The notes under the pieces are model-generated. The model was given only the letters and a program-made list of their open reading frames with translations. It made no database searches and was not told the DNA's origin. The translations under genes and the position numbers were made by a program. This document shows, piece after piece, positions 1 through 13,300 of a DNA stretch of 64,000 bases (its first letter is position 1; each line of letters begins with the position of its first letter). This DNA is from Mesodorylaimus sp. YZB2_4 (lineage: Eukaryota > Nematoda > Enoplea > Dorylaimida > Dorylaimidae): positions 434,001-498,000 of the forward strand of contig JASANH010001085.1 of assembly GCA_030248295.1 (NCBI GenBank), given 5' to 3'.

Positions 1-411
1 TTGTGATCGGGACCAATCTTCTTGGAACCATTCCATTAAAATTGTATCTGAGAATAATTCTGTTTCATTGAGGTCTATGATTGCTAAATTTGGCAGCTTT
101 GACCATTGATGATCGACTTTCATCCAAGGCCGTTTAAATACGAGGATAGTCCAGTTTGGATGATATACGCAGGCAGATATGACAGAGTAGGCTTGCAAAT
201 AAGTGATCACGTGACTACCGGATACAAAAAAGAAGGTGATAAAGGGACGTTGCAGCAGACGAGGGCTTAGAGATTTTATTGATGGCGCGATGATAAGAAA
301 TGGAGCTGATTTTTCATTTGTCAGTCTTGTAAAAACTGGGAACAAAATGAAATATATCAGAAGAATCAAAAGAATAATTAACAAACTCAAAGTAAGATTG
401 GGAAATCTCAT
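1..411 (-). CDS. Alpha-1,4-glycosyltransferase-like type II membrane protein (5' part, runs off left edge)
   Basis: An uninterrupted minus-strand frame of 137 codons starts at the first ATG (409-411) after an in-frame TAG and is still open at base 1. Residues 5-24 are a hydrophobic Leu/Ile-rich segment after a very short N-terminus, as in Golgi type II membrane enzymes. The following region aligns by eye with the start of the catalytic domain of the A4GALT/A4GNT family: a short beta strand (ITFFFVSGS), a helix (AYSVISACVYHPNW), a second strand (TILVFKRP), then the family-like stretch IDLNETELFSDTILMEWF. The DXD sugar-nucleotide motif would lie beyond the edge, so catalytic residues cannot be checked. 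Known members transfer galactose or GlcNAc from UDP-sugars to glycolipids or glycoproteins in the Golgi. It lies downstream of the otoferlin gene on the same strand. Family assignment is fairly sure; substrate is unknown. Confidence 0.72.
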   Translation of the reverse strand, partial: MRFPNLTLSLLIILLILLIYFILFPVFTRLTNEKSAPFLIIAPSIKSLSPRLLQRPFITFFFVSGSHVITYLQAYSVISACVYHPNWTILVFKRPWMKVDHQWSKLPNLAIIDLNETELFSDTILMEWFQEDWSRSQ

Positions 412-1342
412 ATTGATATGCAAAATACTGCAGAGTTTCTAATTTCGGAGAGAATCAACTACAGCAACTGGCGGTAGGGACACGCAAATGTAGGTGACGC
501 AGACAAACATATTTACTTGTCACTAGGGCTCGTCTCTTTCGGTGCAATACATTTTATTGAATCTGTTTCAACGCGTTTCGTTGGCAGGAGGAGAGTACTG
601 TAGTAACCAGGGCATGATTTGCATTGGGAACTACTGCAGGCCTAATACTCAATGTTACAGTGTTGGCACTTTACTAAAAATTTGAAAACTCGCAGTATTT
701 CTGAACGCACACTGGTAGCACGGGACAAGCGCAGTATATACAGGTAGCATAACAACTTTCCTTGCACGGCTAACATAGGATTTGAGAGTCGCTGCAGCTA
801 AAAAGCTCAGTGAAAATTTGAATTCCCGTTATTATTATAGCATGACTGCTTATGACAATTATGTGTTCCTTAGCCCTCGAATGCGCTGTACAGTATATAG
901 TGCTTGGCTATGGATAAAGCATGACATGACATGAAATGACAATGTGGCACTCGACGAGCAGATTGTTCTGTCAATCGAAATCAAAAACTGTGATGATCGA
1001 GGGAGAGAGCAATTTGAATATTTCTTATTTTCCATTTCACCTTTTCTCATGTTTTCATCCTCGTCCTCATTTAACACTCATCCTGCGCCAAAGCTGGCCA
1101 TAAGTTGGCACTTTGGAAAAGTCTCATTCTGTTTCTTTCCCTGCAGCAGAGTGCGCCTTGGTGTTTGGATCAGAGTGAAGCAAGAACAATAAAAGATGAA
1201 TACACCCCATTCGTTGTACGTATTTCCCAAAGCAAAACTAACAAAAGTATGCAGCAAATAGCTAAAGAAAGTAAGAGTAGGATAATGGCAACCACAAACT
1301 AAAAACTGAGAGCTGGAGTGGACCAAGCTTGGAAACAGCACG
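412..1342. other. Intergenic stretch between glycosyltransferase and otoferlin
   Basis: No coding exon recognised. It holds the tail of a tRNA-derived SINE (about 856-943). The rest is unique-looking AT-rich sequence containing the otoferlin 3' UTR and the glycosyltransferase promoter. No convincing poly(A) signal was placed. Confidence 0.4.
856..943 (+). repeat. SINE 3' tail fragment
   Basis: The stretch TGTTCCTTAGCCCTCGA followed by a GCGCTGTA/TGCTTGGCTATG core and an (ATGAC)n end matches the tails of the fuller copies near 49.3 kb and 63.5 kb. The tRNA-like head is absent here, so this is a 5'-truncated copy. Confidence 0.6.
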
Positions 1343-4300
1343 TTATCCAACTAACTTTCCAGCGCCCGCTCTCGGCAATTCATATATAAACACGAAGATG
1401 AAAATTACCAGGAGAAATCCAATAAAACACATAAGCAACCGCCAACGCATACCTAACCAGACTGTGTATTTCAAAAACTTCAGGGGGCTGGTAAACCAAG
1501 CGAACGAAGTTTCCGGACGCCTGAAAAATGATTGTAATCAGCAAAGTGCCGAGTGCTTCAATTAGAATAGGGTGCACCACTTGCTCTCTAGGCACAAGTC
1601 ATAAACCCACTGTTTCGCTGTGGGGCTATGATCCTCATTGACAACTATGCTTACACACGCTGGCATTTCAGAGTAAGACGCGACGCCAGACGGAACCTTA
1701 AGAGAGTAGACGTGGAATTCCTGCAGGTGTCTATTCAACATACTGCAAGAGCTCCCAGGCTGACACTGGTGGATGGATGGGAACACCAACGGCGAACCTG
1801 CTGGATACACTTGCGTAAATTTCAAGCGCGAACAGCTAGACCATATTGCGCTGGGATCAAGGAGTTGTACAGGAGTCTCACAATCAGCAGCATCAGCAAA
1901 TCGAGAAAGTGTCCCAAAAAGACCGAGCTAGGTTCACTTACACAGGTTCCGGCATGGCATCTGGTGGATCGTGGCCTTTTCCAGCTGGCTTTCTCGCAGC
2001 TTCTTCCTCAGTCAGCAATTCTAATGACATGTCCACCTTGCCCTGGGAGAAACAAAGGCGATTTTACCTTGACATCGAAACCAGTGAAAAGCAATCTTAC
2101 AGCCAACATTTCCGTGCCATCCTCTTCCCTTCGGACAAATGGCCACCAAGCTCTGATTTTTCTCGAATGCTTGGAAAACAAGTTGATCGTATCTGACCGT
2201 TTCATGATTTTTACATTACAAGAGCCTGGTGATTTTGCGCCGCGAGGGATTTTGGTCAAGTTGAATATAGATTCCCCTGAAAAATGTACATACTGTGCAG
2301 ATAAAAACAAAATAAATGGGTGAAATATGACGATAAATTAAATTTTCAAAATGAGTAAAAATTCCTCTGAAACATCAAGATCTTCCCTTACCAAGGTAAT
2401 CGTCACTGGTGATTTCATCCGCGTCCCAGACTTGGAGGTGAAAAACTGGAGGAATTTTTTCCTCGTGCGCGACCAAAGCCAGCGGCGAAGGCCTAGCTTT
2501 ATAAATAATCTTATTCTCGATGTCTGAATAATCAAAACGAAATACAAAACGCCAATTGAAATTGCCTTCGCCTTTCAGGGATCTAAACAGAGAAAACATT
2601 TTAAAACATGGCGAAAGTTTTAAAAATAAGAATCATTCTGGTGAGGCATGGATAATAGTTATTAAAAACCAAATGAGATTAGTAGGAGACCTAAAAAAGT
2701 GTGAGTCGGTATTTCAACTGATCAAAATAAAGGAGGTGGGCGGAGCTAAGGAAGACGCTATCTCCCATTGGTCGATTCGTTCGTTGCTGCAAATTTTTAC
2801 CAGTCGATATAAAACTCAAATTTTAGACTTGTTAAAAGTTCACCACATACCTGTAGTGAGTATCCGTTTCTTGGCCATCGATATCTGGACCGGCGATAAA
2901 ACTGGAACAAAAGCGTCAGCAGACATATGAGAGTCTGTGCAGTATTTCCGCCTTACCCCTTGACGTACTGATCGACTGTACTTAGACCGGTCAGTACATT
3001 ATAATCATCCAAAATAACATTCCTAGTATCGTAGATGACTACGCGGAATTCGTACCTGAATATGACCATTACCAACTATAAAATATGAATATTGACCAAA
3101 AATTAATTCTTACGTTTTCGGTTTCCTGGGTTTAATATCAACTGGTTCAGGAATATAAGGAGCGTCTTTTGGAAATATTTCGACCCACTACAACAGTGTC
3201 TATCAAGTATTTTGCTAATTGCAGGTGTACTGTAGATCAAACTTCCTTACCATTTCCAGAGCACCTTGCGCAGCACCGGGTTTTTCGGGCGTGTATAATG
3301 GTCGGGTTTCGACATGCTCAGGCACGAGGTCGTGGCCGATGTCTGGTATTCTTTTAAAATCACGCAACGCCAAAAGTGCCAGATTTTCTTTGTCAATGAC
3401 TGGTGTGTTTTCCTCAGATCGCGAGTAAGGAGTGTCTTTATCATTTTTCTTTTCGTCCTTTTTATCTTTCCTTTGTGGCGTTGATGCCTGGGTTGGTTTG
3501 GGCAATTGGAAGGTGACATCTCCAATGACAACTTTTTCGTGGTGATAAGATGGATTTGGCAAATTGTATTTCCGACATTGCTGGAGCAAGATTTGAGTCG
3601 GTTTCATATAGTCGCGCCAAGCGTTGTAGCCCGTGCTGCAAAAAATCGATTTTTAGACCGCAGTCATTAGGGCCTATTTTGGTAAGCAGAAAATGGCTCC
3701 TGAATGAAACTGCTATCTACCAGCTGCAGATTAAAAGTGAAAGTTTGAATTTGGCGCGCTTGAAACACAGGTACAGGCAGTCTTGATGCGAAGATACAAA
3801 CCGACAGGCAGGCAGGCCAATCCTGGGTGTAATTAAAGGAATCGTACAAATGAGGCTAAAGTTCAAAAAGTCTATATGCGGCGAATTGCGCGCGAAATTT
3901 AAAAGCATAATGTTACACAGACAAAGAGCCAGGGGTCAAACCTCTTTTGCCTCAAATGGGCGCAAACTTAAAGTACCTAGACTAAATCGCATTAAAATGG
4001 CAGAAGTTCTGGTTAGTGGCAATTTAGTGGTTACGTTATGGGCACATGGGAAGAGGTGCGCAGACTTGACGCATACGTGGTGCACATGGCGTATGTACCT
4101 GCGCATCAAAACTGTTGACTAGCAGTACTTCAAAGTATTTCCGACATATATATATTCAGCTTGTAGACAATACCTGTTAGCCTTGAGCAACCATTTCTCA
4201 CCCACGAAGGATCTATTACTGATCGCATCAGCATGAAGACTTACGTCTCATATTTGGCGGGCAGCCCACATGTGGCCCGGTGTTTAGTGTAGTACCGCTG

Positions 4301-7300
4301 CTCAATATCGATTTTTGTCTGCCCGATCATATCGTCTTGCGTAATACGATCCCAATCCCATACCTGAACCAGCAGTTCATAATCTTCGGGTAAGCACGCG
4401 TTAAATTCGAACATGCGGCCAAATGTTGGATTCAATTGACCGTACATTCGATGCGAGCGATCGCTGATTTTCTTCTTGCCCAGACACACCACCAAGTAAG
4501 GATCAGCCCGCCCGTTCGGATCGCAGGACATCAGGGAGTGGGCCTGAAGTCGATGAGTTGACAAAGGCAGCGGATACTTGAACCTTTCGGGGCTTACTCT
4601 GACGATGTAGACTCGAACAAGAAGTTCCTGTTTGTTATTGACCACATCTGGAAACAGGCATGGGTGATCGTCTGGGATCGGATGCTTGTGTACTTTGAGT
4701 CGACCCTAAAAAATTCGGTGTATTTGGGAAGAAGCCTGGCTAATTGCAGGCAGCGTTTACGCCACTCCTTACCTTGAACTTTCCCACAGTTCTCGATTGG
4801 TCATCAAAGTCTGTAAAAGTTCTTTTTCCACGATACAATGGATAAACTTCGAAGCAATCACGGAAATGACGGAATTCAGGTTGATTCTCTAGTTCTTCGA
4901 GATAAACCTTCAAGAGAACTTGAATAGAATTTTGAATAAATACCAGAAGTTTCTTACGGTCAATTTCGCAATGTCTATCCTTTTTATGATCTCCAGGATG
5001 TCGTCCTCGCCTTCCCCCTTCCGTTTATACACTTGCATTTGCATGCGTCTTCTCTGCTGCCTGCTGGCTAAGCGACTGGCCTGCAAGACAGAGCGACAAG
5101 GTGATGAAGTGATCAAACCGGCAGTACTTACCGATGCTTCGACCATCTTTCTAGCAAGTTTGCCTGCACGTTTTTTTACATTTTTCACAGCGCTTTCGCC
5201 TATGACTTTGAGCTTATCCATTTGTGTTTGCTCCTAAAAGAAATGAGAGAATCCAAATCAAAGGCAAGACAAATGAGAATGAGTAGGTATTGATATAAAG
5301 GTACTGGCTACAGCTTTTGGAAGCTCAAACTCTTAAATTTCCCGCGAGCGTCGCGCTAGTACTCTATATCATGTTAGCCCTTCTCATAATTGTCCTTGTG
5401 CGTGTGCGGGCGAAACGCGCAGCGATAGGACAGGGGGAACATGTTTATTTTTGCTATAAGTAGTCATAAAGAAAATAACTGTGGCGTACAGTTATCAATT
5501 TTTTGGAAACTGTTAGGTGGTCCATCACAGTCAAACAAAGATGCAGATTAATCAAGGCAATGCAGGCGTCAAGTCCGATAAGGCAGGCAATTAAGGCACT
5601 TACATTGACGACCTGGATGGACGCGTAATATTTGCTCCACCAATCCAAGACAATGTCTGGTTTCTTCTTGGATCGAGGTATGAGAGGTGTTGTTTTACCT
5701 TCTTCCATTGCTTTTTCAGGTGCAACGCTTTTTCGAGGCTCTTTCTTATCAGTGGCTGCTTGTGCGGAATCCTCAGACAATATTTTTGGTTTTTTAATAG
5801 ATCTTTTTCTCGGCTTTTTCTTTTCTTCATCGCTGTCTGACGCGTCTTCTTCAAATGCTTCATTTCGATAGCCGCCTTCGACCTCCTGATTCTGAAGTCG
5901 GCTAGAAACTATGGAGGATGCGCTGGGAGGCCCGCGTGATTCTGATACGGGGGCGGAGGATGTGTGGCGAACCGTGTCAGAGTGCTGATCGTTGTCAGAG
6001 TGCGCTTCTTCATCGACTACAACAATAGAATCAGCCCCTTCTATGTCTTCTCCATCGTGCTGAAAAATTTCAAAGCATCTTGAAGGATTCTCTTTATACC
6101 GTAGTGCTCGATTGAAGTGCTCCCCTCTAACACCCCTTGGGGCCATGCATAAAGGTCGACCGCAGCTTCGGGGAGAAGAAGCTAGCAAAAAGTGGTCAGC
6201 TGCGGTCAAAGAAGAGCTAGCGGCTAAAGGCCGACCACAGCAGATTTTCAAACTTTTGATTGCAAAAAACTTTATCTTCACCAGTAGTGCATGTTAATGT
6301 TCATGTTTTACCACATCACCAAACGCGTATGCGCACTCGAGGGTGAAGGGACACATTTTACACGAAATGGCTGACTGGCCCGCAAGTCGAACACTCGCCC
6401 GTAACTGCGCACCTAGCGTGAAAGGCAGACGCCTAACCGTCTCAGGCAAAAAGAGCGCATCAAAAAGAGCGCGGGCATCAAGGGCGCATCCAAATAGGGC
6501 GCATGGGTAAAAAGGGCGCAGTAAAAAGAAAGCAAGGTAAAAAAACGCAAGTGTTTGTGAGTATGATTTTTTAATTTTTTAGAAGCAGACAGACAAGAAT
6601 TTTATTTTGACCCTGACCGATAGGGAGCCGTCTGACCAGCTAATGTTTGCTCATTTCAGATACTCATGTGGAGTGAATTTCTCTCTCTGATCGATGTCTC
6701 GTAGTATATACATACGTGGTACAAACCTAACTATCGGTTGGGATTTCGCTCTAGAGGTATGGTTTGGTAGTCAAACTGGACAGTCGAATGATTATGATGC
6801 TCATTAAGATACCAATGGCTCACTTTTACCCCCCCCTCGTGCTTGCTTGCTTGCGCTTAGTACCCTAATTTTGCATGTTTGCGCCCTTTTTTTGTGCGCC
6901 CCAATTACTAATGCGCCCTTTTTGGATGCGCTCTTTTTGCTGCGCCCTTTTTGGATGCGCTCTTCTTGCTGCGCTCTTTTTGCGTGGAATCACGCCTAAC
7001 CCACCTGGCCACAAGGCCGCTGGGCCGGTGCGCTCTCACGCCTTCAAAACTTTTTGTCTCCTTCTTCTTCTTCTTCTTCTTCTTCTTCTCTGCATTCTCG
7101 ACAATGCACTTTCGGGTTCATCAGGACTTTTATTCCCAACTGGAATGGCATCTGATTCGAAAGGGAAAAGTTGGGAGGCGATGGCTCAGCTGCTTAAGGC
7201 GTTGATCCGCCTTTTCTGGCCGGCAACCCTGACTGGAAGGCCGACCTTCTATTCCGATGGAGGACGGCAGTTTAGTACTGTAGCTTGTCGCTGGCTTTGG

Positions 7301-10300
7301 ACACCTGGCTCTTGGCGACTGCTACTGTCAAATGATGGAGGCGCATCCAAGGAGTAGAGAATTGGGAAACTGCCCTCGGACACCAGTCGGGAAGGTTTCT
7401 GAGCTAAGCCTAAGCCCCTTCCCACCCAGTATGCCCCTTTGCGGAGGTGCTCCCAGTGAAGACACAGGGAACCTGCCATGAGAGCTGGTCACCTCTAGGG
7501 ATAAATCGGGATCACCTTTTTTCAGTATCAGGATCGGGAATTTTTGTTTGAAGTCGTACATTATTTGCACACAAGGAGATGAGTCCATTTTCCTCACTAA
7601 AGCACACTTTAGTCATCCAGGTTTTTTAAAGCTTTTTATGAGGTCGAGTTTCAGTCATTATAAATAAGCTGAAATTGATGAGTACATTCTCAGTTTTGAT
7701 ACGCGTCTAGCGAGGTCAGCCTAGGCTAAGTAAAATCGGTGTTGCTATCATGATCGATTTGAGCCGATGTTTTGGTTGTCTCTTCATCGCTACTGCTTCA
7801 TGCCAGATATGATGGATCAGAGTGCACCTACCATGCTTATACATGTCATAATTATATGCAGAATCCCGATGCCTCAATCAGGATCGGGATTGGGATCTTA
7901 ACCTATCCCCGGTCACCTCACAGCCTCGCTTACCACATCATGACTGCTGGCCAGCTAATATGATTAAAAGGCCCATGGAGAACTGGGCGTAACCCGCAGA
8001 ACTTTTTAAAAAATATGGGGAAAGTTAACGGAGGCTTTTACAAAATAGAAATCCGCTCCAGAAATCAAAAAAGATTTGTCTTCAAAGAAGAGGGCACCTT
8101 GCTAAGCTCGAGAAAGCATAAGATGAAACATTGCACAAAGCAGCGTTTGGAAGGGGGGAGGGCATGGCTGAAGTGGTCGGCCATTTTTGAGGGGGGTTCG
8201 CGAGAAGTGGTCGCACGCGGTCAGAAAGGTCGAAAAATCGAGATTTTGTACAGTCGACTTTTATGGATGGCCCTCTTTGAAATTGTAGCTTCAGGGTGAC
8301 AAGTGTGGATTTGCAGCAGCCCGCTTACTTCATGATTTTCTTCGTCTGAAGCCGCCAATAAAGACTCCTGGTAGGACATGACTGATTGTTTCGTCGCTCC
8401 TTCAATTTCCTCTTCATCTTCTTCGGCACCTAATATGATCGTTCAAAATCATGCAAGCTACACCTTGTCCATGAATTACGCACATCAAATAGCCCAACAA
8501 TGTTCTAAATTTCGCGCGCCTAATGAATGCTGTTGATGCTCAAGTTTGCTGGCTGCTTACATCGGGGTCGACAACACGCCTCGCAAGAAGAGTTTCAGAG
8601 TAACGTCGTGTGCATTGTTAATCAGCGGGACCGTACATAGTGCTGCGGTGCAGCGTGGCCTGTCAACCAGTAATGCTGTCGTTAAGCATGCAGCGTGCGA
8701 ATGTTTGGGATGGAAGTAAATAGCAAAGCAAGAATAGAAATTTGGAAGTCCCAGAAAATCACTGCTACAGCTCTCACGAAACTTTTGGCCTGTATTGTAT
8801 GAGCATTTACTGTAGAGTAGGTGCGCGAATGGTATGCGCAGACCTACCACCACCCAAACATGGATACCCACGGGTGCCATGATTCTAATTATTCCAAGGA
8901 TGTAAGCAGATGAAAAAAATTTGCGAGCTGCACTGAAAAACACACCTAACTCACCTGAAATTAGCATTTCTGATCCTCCTATGTCATCCATGGCCAAAAT
9001 TTCGCTCATATTTTCATCTCTGCTCTCATGTTCATGATGCACCAAAGCACTCAAAGACGGTATGGTCGTTGATCCAATGAGGGTACATCGACCAAAACTC
9101 TTTTTTTCGACGCATCTTATAATAATAGGGGGTTGATACACAGCTTCGTCAGGCACGTCCTAAAATCATATGAAAGTGAGTTATTATGAATGTACAGTAG
9201 GCAATGTCGAATTTCCTTCCTACCACATCTAAGGTTTTTATGATGGTGCCAAAATTCTGATGTTTCAGATAATCTGAGATTGGATCTGATTCGAGGACCA
9301 TGCCAGCGCATTCAATTTCAATTATTGGTTTGACAGAATTGAAGTATTTGCCTGATTTTATGTCTCGAATGCCCCAAAACATGACCTGGAAGAGTTTTAA
9401 GAAGACCTGAAAAAGTGCTGGAATGCGAGGTACCGAACAAGATACCTGAATTTGGTATTTGGATAGTTTTGGTCGAATGGTGGCCGGAATCGGAGTGATA
9501 GGGCCAACATCGGTCTCCTCACTTGATGGTGGATGGTAGTAATCGATCATGTCCTTGTGCAGCTACAAAATCTCAGTTATTTGGGGATAAAAAAGAATGG
9601 ATGGGGACTGAACTCAGCACCTCTCGTCGCCAGTGGTTCCTACCCATAGCATAGCATGATAACTTTAAAACGAGTCGCCGAACGCCCCCCCCCCCCCCTC
9701 CCAGCGAGCTGCTTATAGCGAATGGCAAGTGGTTCGATCCTCGGCAGAGACAATCCTTTTGCGGAGATGAGTGCAAGATGACTCTTTTAAGTTTAAACTC
9801 ACCTGAATCAGTTCAAAAGCGGCCAAAATCTCGCCGACTCGATGATTGCTTTTATATAACGGAAACCAACGCAATTTAGGCGGAAAGTCGGGTTGGACGT
9901 ACGGTTCTTGTGCGAGTTTGACGACAGGCTTCAGGTCAGATAATCCAATGAACTCGTAAGTGTCCTCAAAATATTTTTATAAGGGAGCACAAAGAAAGCA
10001 CACTTGCGAGAACTTGGCCTTGCACTTACATTTTCGTCAAAGTCATAAACTTGCATAATAACGGATGGTGGAAACTGTTTGACGAAAATAGCTGAGCCAA
10101 GCAGTTCCACTTGAGGAATAATTAGACACTCGTCCCAAATTGGATTGACGCTTTGTTCAATAATCTGAACAGAAAAGTTTAAATTACCAATTACTGTTGG
10201 TCAAATGTTTTAGGTTTTGAATGCAGAATGCACCAAGGAGCTAGCAAAAACTTTTGGCTTGAGCGGGAATCGAAGTTAGCATGTCGACGCGCCTTACGTT

Positions 10301-13300
10301 GCACGAGGGTCTTGATAGCACAGTACTTACCCATAGTAAGAGGCATGCAGGCAGGCTCGACTCCCGCTGAGGTTAACTGTTTTCAGATGTCTGATGTCTG
10401 ACTGCGAGATTGGCTAGTCATTTTATCTGTGCCAGAGGAAACCCCAGAGACTGCAACAGCCGACAGCCCATCTTCTGATCAGACGACAATTTGCCTCACG
10501 CTGTTAGCAACATACATCAGCAAGCTGGCATTACCGACAAGTGCTTTCGAGAAACCAGCCCAGTGAAAGATTTTTACATGCACCCTCAGCCAGAAATTTA
10601 GTGAGGTCTTGTGTGTAACTGCAGGAATAATTTCATGCTTCAAAAAAAACAAGATAAATCGCCAACAGTCTGCTGGAAAGAGCCAGCGTTGAGGCTGGTC
10701 AGCATCACCTGCACAGAGTACGTGAATTCTCTCTGAAAATGTTATTAGCTGCAGCAAAGAGCTTGAGCTGACTCGGGACAATGTAGGTGCAGTTGTGTGA
10801 GATACTTTCTGCTGTGCTCGCGGCAGCTTCTTCTATGCTGCGCCTACAAAATTCCAGAAAAATCGATATTTTAATTAGCCGTGCTGCTTTGATTTACAGA
10901 ATGAATGAGGACTTTGGAATCGTGTCCAAAATTCATAATTTGGTATCACCCAGGTTTTTCTCACCTGGTTCTACGACTAACGGTAAGAGATAAGAGGGCA
11001 CTGCATGTGGACTGCACGGCTAACAGGAAAACACCCGCCCACACAAGAGGTTACAGGCAAGTTTGCTTACCTGCGTCTGCTGGACATGGCCACCCAGGAT
11101 CACTCGGACGAATGGATCACTCAGCCCAGTGTCGTCTGAAGCCATCAGGGCACGTCCTTGATAAATGTGGCACCGCAGCTCGTATGTATGCGACTCTAAA
11201 CGGGTATTTTGCCTGCACCGACATCCCCAGTGGTCCAGCAACACTCACCCTTGTATTGCATGTACATGGGAGGCACGTGATCAGGATCACTTTCTTCTTT
11301 GACCGTGGTGGGTGGCCTACACGCTCGTGGCAACCCCGCCAAATAACCCGCCTTCGCCGAGTTCCGACCAAGCCAAAAATATGCAGTTACATGGCCCCAA
11401 ATTGGGAACTGATCGTCGTCGCCACTTGCACCACTGCCAGGAACCTGAAAATCAGAGTTTTGGGCGGGTGAATTGAAGAAGAGCAAAAGTAAGAGTACCT
11501 TCAAAAAGAAACTTTGCACTTTTCCGCAATTTACTCCCCGTTCGAGACGATTTTCTGAAAACATCAATTCGTAGGGCTTGAATCTGCGATAAGCCACTCT
11601 GCGATTTCCACTTATCAACCACAGAAATACATCTGGCATAACTTCTTGGGCCTGTAAGAAATATTCTGTTGTTTCGAGTGCGCACAAATCTGAAACGGCT
11701 ACCTCTGTTGCCAAAATTTTGAGAAGATGAAGTTTGGTGATGGCTTCTTCCATGTTGCTCTTCAAATCGGTATGGACATCGACAGCTTGGAGACGAAATG
11801 CACGACACCATTTGCCCAGCTCATCCTGGAAGAAGTGACATTTAAAACCTGGATTGTCGAATTGCAGAAATCAGGTACAATTCGGCGTCGTCGCTGTTTA
11901 TTTTTCGCCGTGTCCAAGTCTGTGTGCCACAAATCGTTTTGAAAGAATTCAGATTCCAGGTACGAATTGTATTCGCTAGAAAAAAGGCGGACGTCAGCCG
12001 CAGCGATGACTACTGCACGTGGAAATGATTGTGTGAGCCATGCTGTGCTGTTACTGACGCAAGCAGTGTAGACGCTAGTCATGGTTCCAGCAATTGTCAA
12101 TGGCCAGACTGGGTGGGGCATGCATGCACAAGGGTACAGGGATGATGTATCTCGTGGTTCTGTGATGCTCAATATGAACTACCAATCCTGGTTTGGAAAG
12201 TCGCTCACACTGTCATGCAGGCAAATGATGGCAAAACCCGCAGCCCCTATCTCGCAATACCTGCAGCCTGTGATTAAGGAGTCGCATGCATGGCGTAATC
12301 GCAGTCGTGATTCCATTTCTAAGCCCATTTCCAATGCTCGTTCCACATCAGCCAATTTTCGCTCCTAAATCGATGCTATGACACATCACAAATTGGAGCC
12401 CAGCTGAGGATGCACAGATGACTCACGTAGGTCTTCACGATTTGGGTTAACTGATTGACGTGATGGTAGCGATACGTGTAATCCTCCCATTGGCTCATAA
12501 CGAACATGCAGGGCTTCTTGACGCCGTATGGGACTGAACAGTAGTGCTCGTCACTGAAAAAAGATTTGACAACTACATTATTTTCCCAGGCACATAGTTT
12601 CGAGTGTGGCCATTTGGGGAACATGAAGAGAAAACTGAAACTGGACGACATTTTCGTGTAAGGGAGATCATCGAAGCAGGGCAAATGAATACCTGCGTCT
12701 AACTTGCCTCAGCTAGATAAAAAGCTGTTTTGATTATGGGCCATACTGGACTGATTGTGAGATTACTTGGCAATCATTACACTGAAAACTATTGTACTGA
12801 CTGACTGACATTTTTAACGCCACATTCCGGTAAGTAACCTGTGCTCTCTGACTCCAATCGGCCACACCAACAGCACTTTATCTCAGCAGCCCTTTAGGAT
12901 AATGGGTATGCGATGTGGGCCATACAGCAGATGTCCATACTCGCAATGTGCAATCAGGTTGACCAAGAGCTTTTCTGAAATAGTTATGTTGCCCTCTCTC
13001 ATGCTTGTGTAATGCTCCAAGATGTTTCTGCAACAGAGTTACACAACGTGTGCTGTAAAAATCTAAAATATCCTCAGAGATCTAAAAAGTTATGTTAAAT
13101 TCATATACGGATACGTGATATGACTTTATTGCACCTTAGTCAGGCACCAAGGTTTCAATGACCCCCTAAGGGACGGATTGACTCATACCTGCCAGCGAAA
13201 TTACAGATTTTAAAGCTAGAAGGATATAAAAATCGGGTTTGTTGGTGCAGAATCACTCGAATGAATGCCTTTTTCAACAATTTCCATTATCGCGCTAGCG

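Larger units (their letters stand above)
1343..8429 (-). other. OTOF: Otoferlin exons 24-38: linker, C2F, C2G, membrane anchor
   Basis: Exons: 8429-8329, 6059-5604, 5233-5132, 5080-4958, 4907-4773, 4705-4598, 4543-4245, 3635-3251, 3187-3114, 3055-2957, 2901-2851, 2582-2392, 2276-2101, 2042-1942, 1520-1343. The 456-nt exon 25 codes a mixed-charge, probably disordered linker ending in the conserved WWSKYYAS. C2F shows CDPNGRADPY and WDWDRITQDD. Exon 31 carries LVPEHVETRPLY. C2G shows GEGNFNWRF and WDADEITSDDYLG. The last exon has TSFAWFTSPLK then about 17 hydrophobic residues and a short lumenal tail; the stop codon is 1345-1343. The 2.3 kb intron before exon 25 is mostly a transposon-like repeat. 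Confidence 0.92.

Noticed and set aside
1628..2323. 231-codon plus-strand frame
   Set aside because: Antisense to otoferlin exons 36-37 and their introns; no domain, and the minus-strand exons are clearly conserved.
9570..9770. tRNA-like GTGGTTCGATCCTCGGC near 9730
   Set aside because: Only a box B-like match beside a poly-C run in otoferlin intron 20; too little to call a SINE.
10905..11471. 188-codon plus-strand frame
   Set aside because: Antisense shadow of otoferlin exons 17-18.
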